Origin: Amia ocellicauda
Taxonomy: Eukaryota > Chordata > Actinopteri > Amiiformes > Amiidae
Length of the DNA stretch: 64,000 nucleotides
NCBI RefSeq assembly: GCF_036373705.1
Contig: NW_027102663.1
Span: 434,001 to 498,000, forward strand
Direction of reading: 5' to 3'
The notes under the pieces are model-generated. The model had not been told where the DNA came from. It was given only the letters and a program-made list of their open reading frames with translations, and made no database searches. Shown here in pieces: positions 1 to 10,360 of the stretch (positions are counted from its first letter, which is position 1; every line of letters begins with the position of its first letter). The position numbers and the translations under genes are program-made.

Positions 1-694
1 CTGTTATAAACGGCTCCTTTTTCAGCTCCAGCAAAATCTCATCTATGATTTTCTGGACTTGTCCCGCAGTGACATGTATGTGGGAGTAAGACAGCGCCTT
101 GATTAGTGCCGGTTTCAGCCACGGTTTGTTCAGTCTTCTGTAAAACACGTTGAAATAGAACAGGAAATAGTAACGGTCTGGTTCAAACAAACAACTGTGT
201 CTCAACTGACTGGGGTGATTCACTTCACACCCCCGACAGACTTCTTTCAGAGCTCGGTCGATGAGAGCACTCAGAATATACACCAGGGTGCTTTTAACTA
301 CTCTGCTTACTTGGTCACATACCCCGGGCATAAATCCTGCGTATTCATCACGCCCCCGGGACAGTCCGATGCTCATTGGGTCGCCTGGTGGTTTGTGGGG
401 TGTTTCTACATCCATTGGACTGACCCCCTCCTGAGACGCACAGACGGTAGACAGTTCGGCAAAATCGAGGCCCTCCATGAGCTCCAGAGGCTGGGGATCC
501 CCGAGACTCATTTGGACATCTATCGCACCGCATGTTGTTTCGTCCTGAGGGACCGGGGTCTGAGGTCTTGGAGGGTAACCGCAGTCAGAGGGTTCCGGAG
601 TATATACAAAATCTGGGGAATAGAACCAGGGGTGATCCCGGGTTTGATGAGGCCTGTAGAGCCTGTCGACGTCCGCAGCTTTCGGGTAAGACAT
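1..694 (-). pseudogene. Accessory protein with Cys/His motif, E0 (partial at window edge)
   Basis: Part of fossil E0, cut by the window edge. It is the counterpart of 33247-34095 in E2, where the protein is described. Confidence 0.8.
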
Positions 695-789
695 TCTCTT
701 TAATTTTAAACCATGAATGAATTGTTGCGCCTTTTATCCTATCTCTTCACTACGTCACGACACACCGCCCTCTTAGAAGAGAGTAGCCC

Positions 790-1305
790 CTGAGCCGTCA
801 GACGGCGTCAAACATAATTTCAGTAACCTGTTTTTCTGGATCCTCCACACCCCCTTCAATAGGGTTTGTAATCAGGGTACTGCTAAACAAAACCTTACGA
901 TCTGTAGTTAGAGATAGACTCTTCACCACTCTACCATAGTTCTGCAAGCTTTCCCATTCACCACCTTTCAAAACCCTGAGTCGGAGACTCCATTTTGCAT
1001 TCTCTTGGACCCTCTTGCAAGCCTTCTAGAGTCTTATCCACAAGCCCCAGATCTCTCCAGGCCATCACCTTCAACCAGTCCTCATAAGAGTATTCAATTA
1101 CCGTCTCAAAAGATTCCAACGTACCCTCCTTCTCTCCCAAAGCAAAAAGCTCCACTCCAACATAGCTGGGATCCCTTTTAAAGCGGTAACCCCGTCGAGC
1201 CCCCCAGAACAACACCCAGGAGCGTTCAATCTTTAAATTGGTGAGTACAGGAACCCTTGCCCGGGATTGTTTCTTGCGGGGTTTCATGTTGATGTCGCTG
1301 GACAT
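790..1305 (-). pseudogene. Terminal accessory gene remnant, E0
   Basis: Remnant of the outermost - strand gene of the element, matching the N-terminal part of the gene at 34174-34884 in E2. Function is not recognised. Part of a broken fossil. Confidence 0.6.
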
Positions 1306-1423
1306 GTTGAAGAAGCGGGATGTTTCTGATGCTGAGAATTAAAGAGGTATTGCCTAAAAGCAGCGCGGGTTCTTAAATAGAGAGGAGAGTTTCGGGGCAT
1401 TACCTTCAGAGGGGTGGGGGTAT

Positions 1424-1608
1424 TTATGGGTGGCCTTGTTGTTCAGGGTTTTATGGGTGTACACTTTCTGACGGATATGACGTAGGAATAATTAAGGAAA
1501 TAACTCTACCTAAAATCACGCCCCCCAATTACGACGTAGGAATATTAATAAGCTTAGGGCATACATCATAACAAAATAGGCCGCGCCCAAAAAACCCTAC
1601 TATCTACT
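1424..1608. repeat. Right terminal inverted repeat of E0
   Basis: This 185-bp stretch is the inverted counterpart of the left terminus of E2 (18739-18923). It ends in CTACT, followed by the target-duplication sequence CTTATG. It contains three TACGTCA/TGACGTA-like motifs. Confidence 0.92.
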
Positions 1609-1850
1609 CTTATGTAGTTGAAGGCGCAGTATAGCTCTGATAGTCTGGTGGTGACGGAAGACCACCAGCCGTTTGAACAAGCCATTCAGCATCACCTTGT
1701 TGGGCTAAGTGCAGGCACTGTCAGAGCGCAGGGCGACCTGCCTTTGAAAGAGTTTCCTAAGTGTCCCGAAATCGGTGCACTGAGAGCGTCCGTCCGTCGA
1801 CAGGTTGAAATTGTAAACGCGGGTGTAGCCACTTTTAATTAAAATCTGAT

Positions 1851-1930
1851 GATGATGATGATGATGATGCTGTTCTTGCTGTTGTTCTTGTTGTTCTTGT
1901 TGTCGTCGTGGTCGCTGTCATTATTATTGT
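1851..1930. repeat. (GAT)n/(GTT)n microsatellite in spacer 1
   Basis: A run of GAT repeats passes into imperfect GTT/CTT repeats at the end of the A half. Its length varies between repeat units, as expected for a slippage-prone tract. Confidence 0.8.
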
Positions 1931-2260
1931 TAAAGTAAAGCAGTAGATAGATTTGTTGCTACCGTAAGGTGTAGAAGGCACAATAGCTCTGTGATTGTCT
2001 GATGGTGGCACAAGACGAGCAGCAGCTGTTTGAACAAGCCATTGAGCATCACCTTGTTGGGGTAAGTGTAAGTCTTGTCATAGCTCAGGGCGTTCTTCCT
2101 TTGAAAGAGTTTCCAAAGTGTCCTGATGTGCCTTTGAGCAATGCAAAATAGGTCAGTGAAAATAGAAACCATTATCTCACAGGCTGGCCCACGGGAAACG
2201 CCTGTGCGTGTTTTACCAGCCTGCTTCGATGGAAGCCATTCGAAACGCCAGGACGGGTTG

Positions 2261-2333
2261 GTTTCCGTAGTGTAGTGGCTATCACGTTCGCCTCACACGC
2301 GAAAGGTCCCCGGTTCGAAACCGGGCGGAAACA
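2261..2333 (+). tRNA. tRNA-Val (anticodon CAC)
   Basis: A 73-nt tRNA. The acceptor stem GTTTCCG pairs with CGGAAAC, with discriminator A. The anticodon stem TTCGC/GCGAA encloses the loop CTCACAC (anticodon CAC, decoding GUG). The T arm is CCCGG-TTCGAAA-CCGGG, which also forms the Pol III B box. The D loop has GGCT where the common vertebrate sequence has GGTT, a difference shared by all CAC copies here. There is no CCA in the DNA, as expected for a eukaryote. The first T4 run (candidate Pol III terminator) starts at 2402, rather far downstream. It looks functional. Confidence 0.95.
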
Positions 2334-2874
2334 ACCCGCGGTGCACGCGTGCCAGTACCGTGTTACCCGTCCTCATCTCCCTGCCCCAAGGCCGGCCGTC
2401 GTTTTCTCTTCCTCGGAGTGGCAAGAAATCCTGACCTTGAGAACAATCGATCGCAGAAGGGTAGCTTTGCGAGGCGCTGGAACTGACACTTTTAAAATCG
2501 ATACATCTTGTTACTGTTACAATACGACCGTAGCAGGATCGGCGACATTGCTGTTACTCTTATGTAGTTGAAGGCGCAGTATAGCTCTGATAGTCTGGTG
2601 GTGACGGAAGACCACCAGCCGTTTGAACAAGCCATTCAGCATCACCTTGTTGGGCTAAGTGCAGGCACTGTCAGAGCGCAGGGCGTCCTGCCTTTGAAAG
2701 AGTTTCCGAAGTGTCCTGATGTGCCCTTTAGCAATGCCAAACAGGTCTGTGAAAATGGCATCCTTTCGCGGCACTTCAGACGCCATCTCACAGTCTAGCC
2801 GACCTGAAATTCCTGAGCCCGTTTTACCAGCAGGCTTCAACGATAACCGTTTGAAGCAAGACGCCACGTTGTCA

Positions 2875-2947
2875 GTTTCCGTAGTGTAGCGGTTATCACG
2901 TTCGCCTAACGCGCGAAAGGTCCCCGGTTCGAAACCGGGCGGAAATA
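2875..2947 (+). tRNA. tRNA-Val (anticodon AAC)
   Basis: A 73-nt tRNA with anticodon loop CTAACGC (AAC; A34 would be read as inosine), canonical D-loop GGTT and intact T arm TTCGAAA. The last acceptor pair is G-T instead of G-C, which is tolerable. A TTTT terminator lies about 20 nt downstream (2967-2970). It looks functional, with small departures from the common vertebrate sequence. Confidence 0.93.
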
Positions 2948-3226
2948 GCCTGCTGTGGGCCGGCCCTTTTCGTCCTGCTTGCCCTCGTGGTTCCCCGGAG
3001 GCGGTGGGTGGCTTTTCTTCATTGGAGTGCCCGAAATCGGTGCACTCAGAGCGTCCGTCTGTAGACAGGTTGAAATTGTAAACACTGGTGTAGCCACTTT
3101 TAATTAAAATCTGATGATGTTGTTGTTGTTGTTCTTGTTGTTGTTCTTGTTGTCATCGTGGTCGCCGTCATTATTATTGTTAAAGTAAAGCAGTAGTTAG
3201 ATTTGTTGCTACCGTAAGGTGTAGAA

Positions 3227-3728
3227 GACAACAGTAGGTATGGCGTGTGGTATCAAAACATTCAGAATACTTTTAACGTATATAATTTATAAGCTTTGTA
3301 AAATAAACCCAAATATCTCTTTTGCGGGGATAAACGCTGTTCTGAGTAGTTTGTGACTTGTTTAATACCAAACAAAGCATCGCTATAAAAAAAAAAAAAA
3401 AAATCACTGTAAAAGCGCTAGTTATTTTTGATCTTTATGCTTATTTTCTAGGCTCAGGTTGTTTTTTAGCGCTTATAAAGGCCTGAAATATTCTTAGTGG
3501 TTGTTGACTATAGGTCTTGATGCTTAAAAATGTTTTTTTGAGAGACCAAAAGGTTCTAATAAAAGTTTAGAGTAGAGAGGAGAGAGATCGTCTCCATCTT
3601 GGTTTCTATGTGAAATTTGATGCAGTGTCATCTTATTGGTTGGTTTTGATATGTTAATTGGTAACAGGGCGGCACAAAGGCCAGACCAGAACAATGCCTT
3701 ACAAGCAGATCCGGCATGTGGCCATCAG
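3227..3728. other. Left-arm non-coding remainder, E1
   Basis: AT-rich non-coding sequence matching the inner left arm of E2 (from about 19609), including an A-homopolymer near 3388. No gene is visible. Confidence 0.8.
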
Positions 3729-3736
3729 TATAAGTA
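3729..3736 (+). promoter_or_regulatory. TATA-like box of the left accessory gene, E1
   Basis: TATAAGTA lies about 70 bp upstream of the first candidate exon and is conserved in the other copies. Confidence 0.5.
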
Positions 3737-3801
3737 TGAAGGTCTGGTCTTCAGCTCGACAGACTCATGCTGACCTTTCGATTTAAGACTAAAGATCAAC
3801 A

Positions 3802-5843
3802 ATGTCCGGAAACAACATCAGCGATTCGATTTAAACGAGTTTTTAGGCAAGTCTTCAGATTCTTTTCATTGACTCAGAGCGTGTTGTGTGCATGTATTGT
3901 AAATAAGGCTATAACATCTGTTTTAAGTTCTGTAAAATTATTTTTCAGCCAGTCAACAGGAGTTAATTCCCAACGCTGAGGAGATCATCTGGAACAACGA
4001 CGGTAAGATTTTTGTGTTTGCGCTCATGGGTTCTTATGCATGGGTGTGTGTGGTTTTGAAGCGGCTCATTAGAGTTATGAAAACGTTTTAATATATATTA
4101 ATGCCGGTCTCTTTAATTACACAGAAACTATCGAAAGGCCTGTGATTAATGTCTCCGAGGATCGACCAAGAGAAGTGGTTGTCCCTAGACAGGCTGTCTG
4201 CCGACCGGGTAAGAACTAAACCCCTGTTTGTTTGTATAACGTTTCTGTAAGATGTTTGAGTCCAGTTTTGTTAATTTTAAAAAATTATCCTGTCTAACAG
4301 TATTAAGAAACGTGGTTCGAGACAACGAAAGGCCTTCCACATCGAGGGCTTGTTTCGTTTTACCTTCGAGAACCGTAACCTTTCAAGAATCTGAAAGGCC
4401 GTCAGCCCCGGTATCTGATAGCTGTGAGTATATATCTGCAGCCTGTAAGAGGTTAAAGCTTTTTATAAAGCGGTGTGGTTAAAGGTTAAACATGTCTCTT
4501 ACCTTCACAGCGGTGCAAAAAGCTAAACCAGCCGAAAAACATAAGAAACGATTATTCTGTGGAGGTAAGTAAGATCTTTCAAACTTTAATGTTTTTAAAA
4601 GGGCTTTGTTTGCCCGTTGAGGGCTAATATTTAAGCGATGGGTGACCGTTTCCTGTAGGGCGGGGGGTTCTGGGAAAGATCTTTAGAAGTCCGGACAGGT
4701 CTATGCTTGTTTCTGGGGAACGTGTTTAGAAATGACCGATTGCCGTACCGTCTGGTTAGGAAGTAAAGCCGTCCGAAAGGGTTTAGTAAGTTGTTTGGCT
4801 TATCTCCCGCTATTATACTTCTGTTTTAAAGTGGTTGTAGGAAAAGGCTTGAAGGTGTTCATTGTATTTAATATTTAAACAGATCGTGAAAACGTTTGTG
4901 AAACAGGAAGTCCCGAGATCAGGAAGCGTTTACACTTGGAAGGTTCGTTTAAAAATGAAATGTTGTTGTGTGTGTGTGTGTTTTATTAACAATATTACAG
5001 TTTTTAAAGAAACATTTAAGAAACAGTTTATTTACAGCGGCTTCTCTGTTTTAAATTTATTATCAAGTCCTAATAAATATATTGTCTGTAAATAATAAGG
5101 CGTTGTAGTGAATGTCTAAGGCTATTTTCAAAGGTCTAAAAAAGCTAAAGGTTTTGAATGTCCTGGACATGTTGTTTTAAGTTTGATTTCTGTCGCCGTT
5201 TAAAGATGTAAATGTAATGTATATTTTTATTCTTCCCAAGACTCTTGGGATAGTCATTCTGTGAATGAGCTATTGAGGACAATTACCCCGTCTAAGTGGG
5301 ATCAAACATCTTTCCCGGTGAGATCACCGAGAGGATCCCCCACGGTGGTCTTGGAGACCCCCCAACATCTACTCAGGCCACAGCCTTCTGGGGGTAATTC
5401 AACACCCCAGATTCAGCCCGCCGCATTGTCGGGCGGAACAAATACAGGCATCCAACAACCTCAGGGGTCGCCGTCAGTCAGGGCTGACACACCACCCAAC
5501 GACGGCCTAGTTTCAACATCGTCCCCCCAGACCCGTTTCTTGGCTACCGAAACGCGGAACAGTAACCCCGCGCTTGGCCAGGGTGTCACCGCAAAGGCCT
5601 TCTTGGTCTCCGTCCATGAGTATACACTCGCTCCTTGCCTCCTTCGACCGAGATTTACCGGAGCGACCATCCTTTGAAGCTGAGCCAGGCCACCAGCCCC
5701 CGGAGCTACTTCCTGAAGGTCGGCATGAGTTGCTACATACTTTGTTACAAAATCAAAGACTTGTGTTAGTGGGGCAAAACCTGGTGATAGAGAGCCAAAA
5801 CACCCTTATTAATACCCTTACTAACGAATTGTACCGTATTTAA
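3802..5843 (+). pseudogene. Multi-exon accessory gene region, E1
   Basis: Counterpart of 20185-22219 in E2: a chain of short candidate exons followed by a longer Pro/Ser-rich last exon ending in a conserved LYRI tail. Part of a broken fossil. Confidence 0.55.
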
Positions 5844-5939
5844 TGTTTTAATAGACACAAAACGCCTTACTATTGTGGGTTGTTGGAAAAATAAAAAATA
5901 AATTAAAAAATGTCCTGACTTGGTAAAAGAACTCACAAA

Positions 5940-7861
5940 CTAAAGGATTATGAACAAGCTAGGGCCCCAAAAAGACCTTCCCGAGAGAACATCCCCGGCC
6001 CTGTTGTGAACTCCTCTGATGTCCCAATGAACCTGGAACTATTACAAATGATAAATGATTTAAATAACCCCCAATTACCACCGATAGAATGTGAATTAAC
6101 AGACTTACCGGTGAACCCCGACCTGTTACAGATGGTCAATGATCTAAATAACCACCTCCCACCGGTAGCGCTTATAGAGGTTCACCCCCTAGTTCACCCC
6201 GATTTGTTTGAAATGGTGGAGTCTTTGGAGGAGCTACCCCGACCAAATTCTGCCCCTATTATAAATGATTTGAAACAATTAGAACACAGGATGGCGGCAG
6301 AAGCAGCCATCACTATAGAGGAGGGTCTTGACATTAACCGGTTGGATATCTTTGAAGGACTTTTACAGGCTTTCAATGAGCCTCCTCAAAAAGGGGGTTT
6401 TGTAGATGTCAGCAGTGGGGGTGTTCGGAATGTGGAGGGTTCTGAGACTGATAAGGCTGTGGAGGACATGCTCTGTGAGAATGTAGGGGGTGAAGGCTTT
6501 GTTCAAAATGATGATGTGTCCAAGAGTACCAGTGATCCCGTGATTATAGATAGACCGGCCTATAACAATTTTGAAATGATTCAGCGTTTTAATTTTGCAG
6601 AACTTTTAAATTGTGACAATTATGCAGAAATATTTGTCAACATACACGAGGCCTTGCAGAAAATGCTTGAACAGGTTGCTGAAAGGGTCAGACCTCGAGA
6701 TGTTGTACAGTTAGAACTCAGAGGGGATGATTTGTTTAGCAACCTATCTGTAATGCTGAGTGGAGATAATTTAGATGTCTGGCTAAAATCGAAGCGTTAT
6801 TGCAAAGAAACGCAGCCATCTTAGCTGATGAAAGTCTGTCTCTGGTAATGAATGTGGTTCGTAACCCTGAGGGTGGGGCGCTTAGAAGACTGTCGAAATG
6901 CTTGAAGAACGACATAATTAGGACCAAGCTCAGGCAATTAGTGGTGAGTTCCAGTGGGGACAATAAGCTCTGTTTTGCTTACAGTTTAATAAAACTACTC
7001 ACCCCCGACATGCCTGAACCCCAAGCTCTGCAAGAGGCTTTAATGCTTCATCAGAGGGCCGGCTTAAACTCTCAACAGATGGTTGCCTTTTCAGACATCA
7101 CCAAGTTGCAGGAACATAACTGTAAACCCCGCCAAGAGACAAATGTCCAAACTGATTTTAAACAGTCTGTGGGGTAAGTTTGGGGAAAGAAATTACCGTC
7201 TAAACACAACCTTGATTAAAACCCCTGAACAGTTTATAGAATTTATGTTTTCCAAACAACATGCAGTATCACACTTTCAATTCTTAAATGACCACGTGGC
7301 ACAGGTCCAGTGGAGGGCCCCTAAAGATTTCCCCACCAAACAGGGGAACGTTAATGTTTTCATAGCGGTTTTTACCACGGCTTACGCCCGGCTTGAACTG
7401 TACAACTTAATGGATCAGTTGCAGGAACGCACGCTCTATCATGATACTGACTCTGTAATCTTTGTCACCAGGCCAGGGGATTGGGTCCCTCCCCTCGGGG
7501 ACTACCTTGGGGAGTTAACGAGCGAACTAGATCCTCAGGACCACATAGTGGAGTTTGTTTCAGGGGGTCCTAAGACGCATACAGAACGGCTGCGGGTAAG
7601 ACCTGTATGAAAGTTAAGGGTTTCACTCTGAACCATTGTAACAACAAGCTCATTAACATCAAGTCTCTGAAGACCCTGGTAGAAAGTTTTGTAACCGAGA
7701 AAGACGCGCCTCCTCGTGAGATTATTACAGCCGGAAATCAGATCTATCGCAATAAAAAGGGGTACACGTTGGAAAATAGATCACTAAACAAACGGTTCAG
7801 GGTGGTGTACAATAAAAGAGTGTTGAAGACTGATTATACCACTCTGCCTTATGGATATTAG
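5940..7861 (+). pseudogene. Protein-primed family B DNA polymerase remnant, E1
   Basis: A partial Polinton pPolB. The leucine/asparagine-rich N-terminal region and the C-terminal palm are recognisable, with the motif around NSLWGKFGERNY and the metal-binding YHDTDS motif. It is much shorter than the region in E2 and E3 and is broken. It ends overlapping the ATPase start. Confidence 0.85.
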
Positions 7862-8522
7862 CGGTGGTTTTGATAACAGACTTCAACACCCTTTCTCCTG
7901 TATTATAGCCGGTCCCTCCAATTCGGGGAAGAGCTATCTTATAAAGAACATCATAGAAGATGTGGACGCAACCGTGTCCCAAGCTCTTGACAACATAGTG
8001 TGGTGTTACTCTTGCTGGCAACCTCTCTACGATGATTTGGCTTCGAAAAAAAATAATCTGAAATTTGTGCAAGGTCTCCCCGCCTCGTTGTGTGACGATG
8101 ACTTGTTCCCGCCCGGTCAAACTAATCTAGTGATCCTTGATGACCTGATGGAGCAGGCCGGTGACAACAGTGAAGTGGAAAAAGCTTTCACAAAGTACAC
8201 TCATCATAGGAATTTAAGTATTCTTTATTTAGTTCAAAATCTATTTTTTCAAGGTAAAAAAAGCCGCACTATTAATTTAAATGCCAATTATATAATTCTT
8301 TTTAAAAACCCCAGAGATAAACTACAAGTCACCGTCTTGGCTCGTCAAATGTACCCTAACCAGACCAAGTTCTTTTTGGAGGCATTTGAGGATGCCACCA
8401 AAAAACCCTACGGGTACTTGATTGCAGACTTAAAAGCACAAACCCCAGAAGACTTTCGCCTCAGAACAGGTTTGTGCCCGCCCGATTGGCCGGCAGTGTA
8501 TGTGCTAAAGAAAAGGAAATAA
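7851..8522 (+). CDS. FtsK/HerA-type packaging ATPase, E1
   Basis: A 223-aa genome-packaging ATPase of the A32/Polinton group. The Walker A motif GPSNSGKS is at about residues 21-28 and the Walker B-like LVILDD at about 93-98. The ATG lies inside the end of the polymerase frame (overlap about 11 nt), a typical compact viral junction. Part of fossil E1. Confidence 0.9.
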   Translation: MDISGGFDNRLQHPFSCIIAGPSNSGKSYLIKNIIEDVDATVSQALDNIVWCYSCWQPLYDDLASKKNNLKFVQGLPASLCDDDLFPPGQTNLVILDDLMEQAGDNSEVEKAFTKYTHHRNLSILYLVQNLFFQGKKSRTINLNANYIILFKNPRDKLQVTVLARQMYPNQTKFFLEAFEDATKKPYGYLIADLKAQTPEDFRLRTGLCPPDWPAVYVLKKRK

Positions 8523-8528
8523 ATAAGA

Positions 8529-8864
8529 ATGTCTGTTCGGATTAAAAGAAATCTGCCACTTTTGCAAATGTTATTTGAGGGGAGCCCGCGCCATAGGAAA
8601 GCTGTGCTGGCAGGGGCCCCCTCGGATTTGATCGAGACCCTGTGTGAAATAGCTTTTAACATCTTACGCGGTAATATACCCCTAACCCCTTCTCAACATT
8701 CTAAACTCAAAAAACAAAAAGCGGTTATCAAGATCATCACTAATAAGAAGTATTCTATTAAAAGAAAAAGAAAGAAGATTAATCAAACCGGGGGTTTTAT
8801 AGGACCGCTGTTGAGCATAGCCGTGCCTTTCCTAACCAGTCTTCTAGCTTCCAGAGTGGGTTAA
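8529..8864 (+). CDS. Small basic pX-like protein, E1
   Basis: A 111-aa protein with a lysine/arginine-rich stretch (KRKRKK) followed by a hydrophobic C-terminal segment (FIGPLLSIAVPFLTSLL). It is the counterpart of the E2 gene at 27179. Part of fossil E1. Confidence 0.7.
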   Translation: MSVRIKRNLPLLQMLFEGSPRHRKAVLAGAPSDLIETLCEIAFNILRGNIPLTPSQHSKLKKQKAVIKIITNKKYSIKRKRKKINQTGGFIGPLLSIAVPFLTSLLASRVG

Positions 8865-8866
8865 TA

Positions 8867-9608
8867 ATGGAATATGCTCAGAAAATGTTTTTGATCCCTC
8901 AGGAGCAGCTTGAGAAACTGAGAAAAAATGTTGTCGGGCCAGAGCCCATTAGACAAACGGCCGAAAACAACCTGGACTCTGAAATGAATGCTATACAGGC
9001 CAGGGCCGATTTAAATCAGTATTCCAAAGCCCAGTTGTATACCAACACGTTACAGCGCTACCTCCGTCTGGCTAGACAGGGTGAAAAAGATCAAAACATT
9101 TTAACTTTAACCATGGCCTCTCAAGAAAATGGTTCTGGGGCTGATGCGGGGGGTACGGTTGATAAAGATGTTGCGGTGACCGAACCTGTTGAGAGTTCAG
9201 AGGGAGATGTTGTAACGGATGTTTTGAGAAACATGCCGGCCAGAAGCAAAAGACATGCACAATATATCCTGCACAAAATGGTTCAGAAACCGCGGGTAAC
9301 GGCTTGGAATGAACAGGGTGAATTTGTTTTTAAAGGACAACTGATCAAAGGTTCACACGTTTGATTTGTTGAAGAGTGTCACTAGCACTAATAAGGTACC
9401 CGATAGTCGCCGACCTGTAGGCTGGAATGCTTTCCTACAGGCGATGGCCTGTCTGAACATGCCCCAATCCACAGTTCCTAACCAGGAAACGCGACAAAAA
9501 ATCCATCTGTGTAAAGAGGTGGAGCCTGATCTGACTCCGATATCTCATTACTCTGACCGTGCTGAGCGACCATCCTCAGGATCTATCCATCGTTGGGAAG
9601 CTTATTAA
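8867..9608 (+). pseudogene. Conserved coiled-coil-like Polinton protein, E1
   Basis: Counterpart of 27517-28260 in E2, beginning MEYAQKMFLIPQEQL. Part of fossil E1. Confidence 0.7.
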
Positions 9609-9787
9609 TCTCATGTTTTTATTTGTCTCCCCTGTAAATAATGACCCGACAAACAATTTTTTATTTTATTTTTTTTATTTTCAAATGTTGTACATTTATT
9701 TATAACATAACCCGTGCTTTGTATTAGAATTGTTTTGAATAAAAACAAAACTAATGATTCAAAGGCTGTTTTCATTATTTTTTCACC
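9609..9787. terminator. Tail-to-tail poly(A) region, E1
   Basis: This AT-rich gap between convergent genes has AATAAA signals on both strands, arranged as in E2 (28261-28439). Confidence 0.6.
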
Positions 9788-10360
9788 TTAACACGCATGA
9801 CATCTTTTAAAATCCTCACAAGAACACCCCATCTGTATACATGGCTGTCTAGGGTCGTAAGTCATTGTGTTATAAGGGGGGGTCCACAGTGTACTGACAA
9901 ACTCTGCCACTTTTTTATCATTTTGGTCTAAATCCTCACTGTACAAGGCCATAATATCGGGGTATGACCTTCCTTTAGATCTATGATATAAGAAAAACAC
10001 ACAGTGTTGACCACAAGTGAAGGTCTGAAGACTTTGTACTTGACGACCGCTGTAAATGGTTTCTTGACAGTTGTTGAGCAGAAAGTTATTGATCTTCCGA
10101 GGGAAAGGTCTGAAATCCGGGGGGTTTGCATAGGAATCAAAAAATTCACCACGGTGGTCCTCCCTTAGATAAATAGCCAGCCAATGTTCTCCGGGCATAT
10201 TTTTAGGGTGTGTGTTGATTATGTACATTGCAGGTAAATTCTTGATCTTAAATTTAGGCAGCTGATCGCAGGCGTAGACTCCTTGAAACAGTTTCCGTGA
10301 GCCGGCCAGGGCATTCATGATGTGGTTGAGCTCTCTGGTGTTCATTTTAATAATAATCAT
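9788..10360 (-). CDS. Adenain-type maturation protease, E1
   Basis: A 190-aa cysteine protease of the adenain/Ulp1 fold, full length. His in GEHW, Asp in FDSY, Gln and Cys of CGQHC match the adenain catalytic set (details at the E2 copy). It overlaps the end of the capsid gene. Part of fossil E1. Confidence 0.9.
   Translation of the reverse strand: MIIIKMNTRELNHIMNALAGSRKLFQGVYACDQLPKFKIKNLPAMYIINTHPKNMPGEHWLAIYLREDHRGEFFDSYANPPDFRPFPRKINNFLLNNCQETIYSGRQVQSLQTFTCGQHCVFFLYHRSKGRSYPDIMALYSEDLDQNDKKVAEFVSTLWTPPYNTMTYDPRQPCIQMGCSCEDFKRCHAC

Larger units (their letters stand above)
1..1608 (-). mobile_element. Polinton copy E0, right end only
   Basis: This is the right-hand end of a Polinton (Maverick/adintovirus-like) element; the rest lies left of the window. 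Parts seen are the end of the accessory gene with the Cys/His motif, a remnant of the terminal accessory gene and the right terminal inverted repeat. It aligns without indels to 14538-16145 of copy E1 and is almost identical to it. The outer edge is followed by CTTATG and the tRNA-repeat sequence. The fossil is broken (about one or two breaks in the visible part) and recent. Confidence 0.93.
1609..3226. repeat. tRNA-Val tandem-repeat spacer 1
   Basis: The spacer between E0 and E1 is made of three repeat halves: a short A half without tRNA (about 1615-1977), a B half with tRNA-Val(CAC) (1978-2564) and a complete A half with tRNA-Val(AAC) (2565-3226). A and B halves share a leader (for example the stretch around 'GAACAAGCCATT' and 'CATCACCTTGTTGGG'), so they are themselves an old duplication. 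Each A half ends in a (GAT)n/(GTT)n microsatellite followed by a conserved GTTAAAGTAAAGCAGTAG stretch. No protein gene is supported; small open frames here are chance frames across tRNAs and repeats. Confidence 0.9.

Noticed and set aside
197-703. 168-codon + strand frame seen in four copies
   Set aside because: It lies opposite the 282-aa accessory gene and mirrors it; its conservation follows from the real gene on the - strand.
2261-2333. tRNA-derived SINE rather than a tRNA gene
   Set aside because: The tRNA is nearly perfect over all 73 nt with paired stems, sits in an ordered tandem unit, and has no SINE-type tail with its own target duplication. Genome-wide copy number would be needed to exclude this fully.
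2275-2571. Open frame of about 98 codons across a tRNA-Val(CAC) gene, repeated in all spacers
   Set aside because: It runs through the tRNA and simple repeat sequence, begins within the tRNA, and its copies differ in length. It is a chance frame kept by repeat identity, not a gene.
1609-3226. CRISPR-like or bacterial satellite array
   Set aside because: Units are over 500 bp, contain eukaryotic tRNA genes with no encoded CCA, and have no short regular repeat-spacer pattern.
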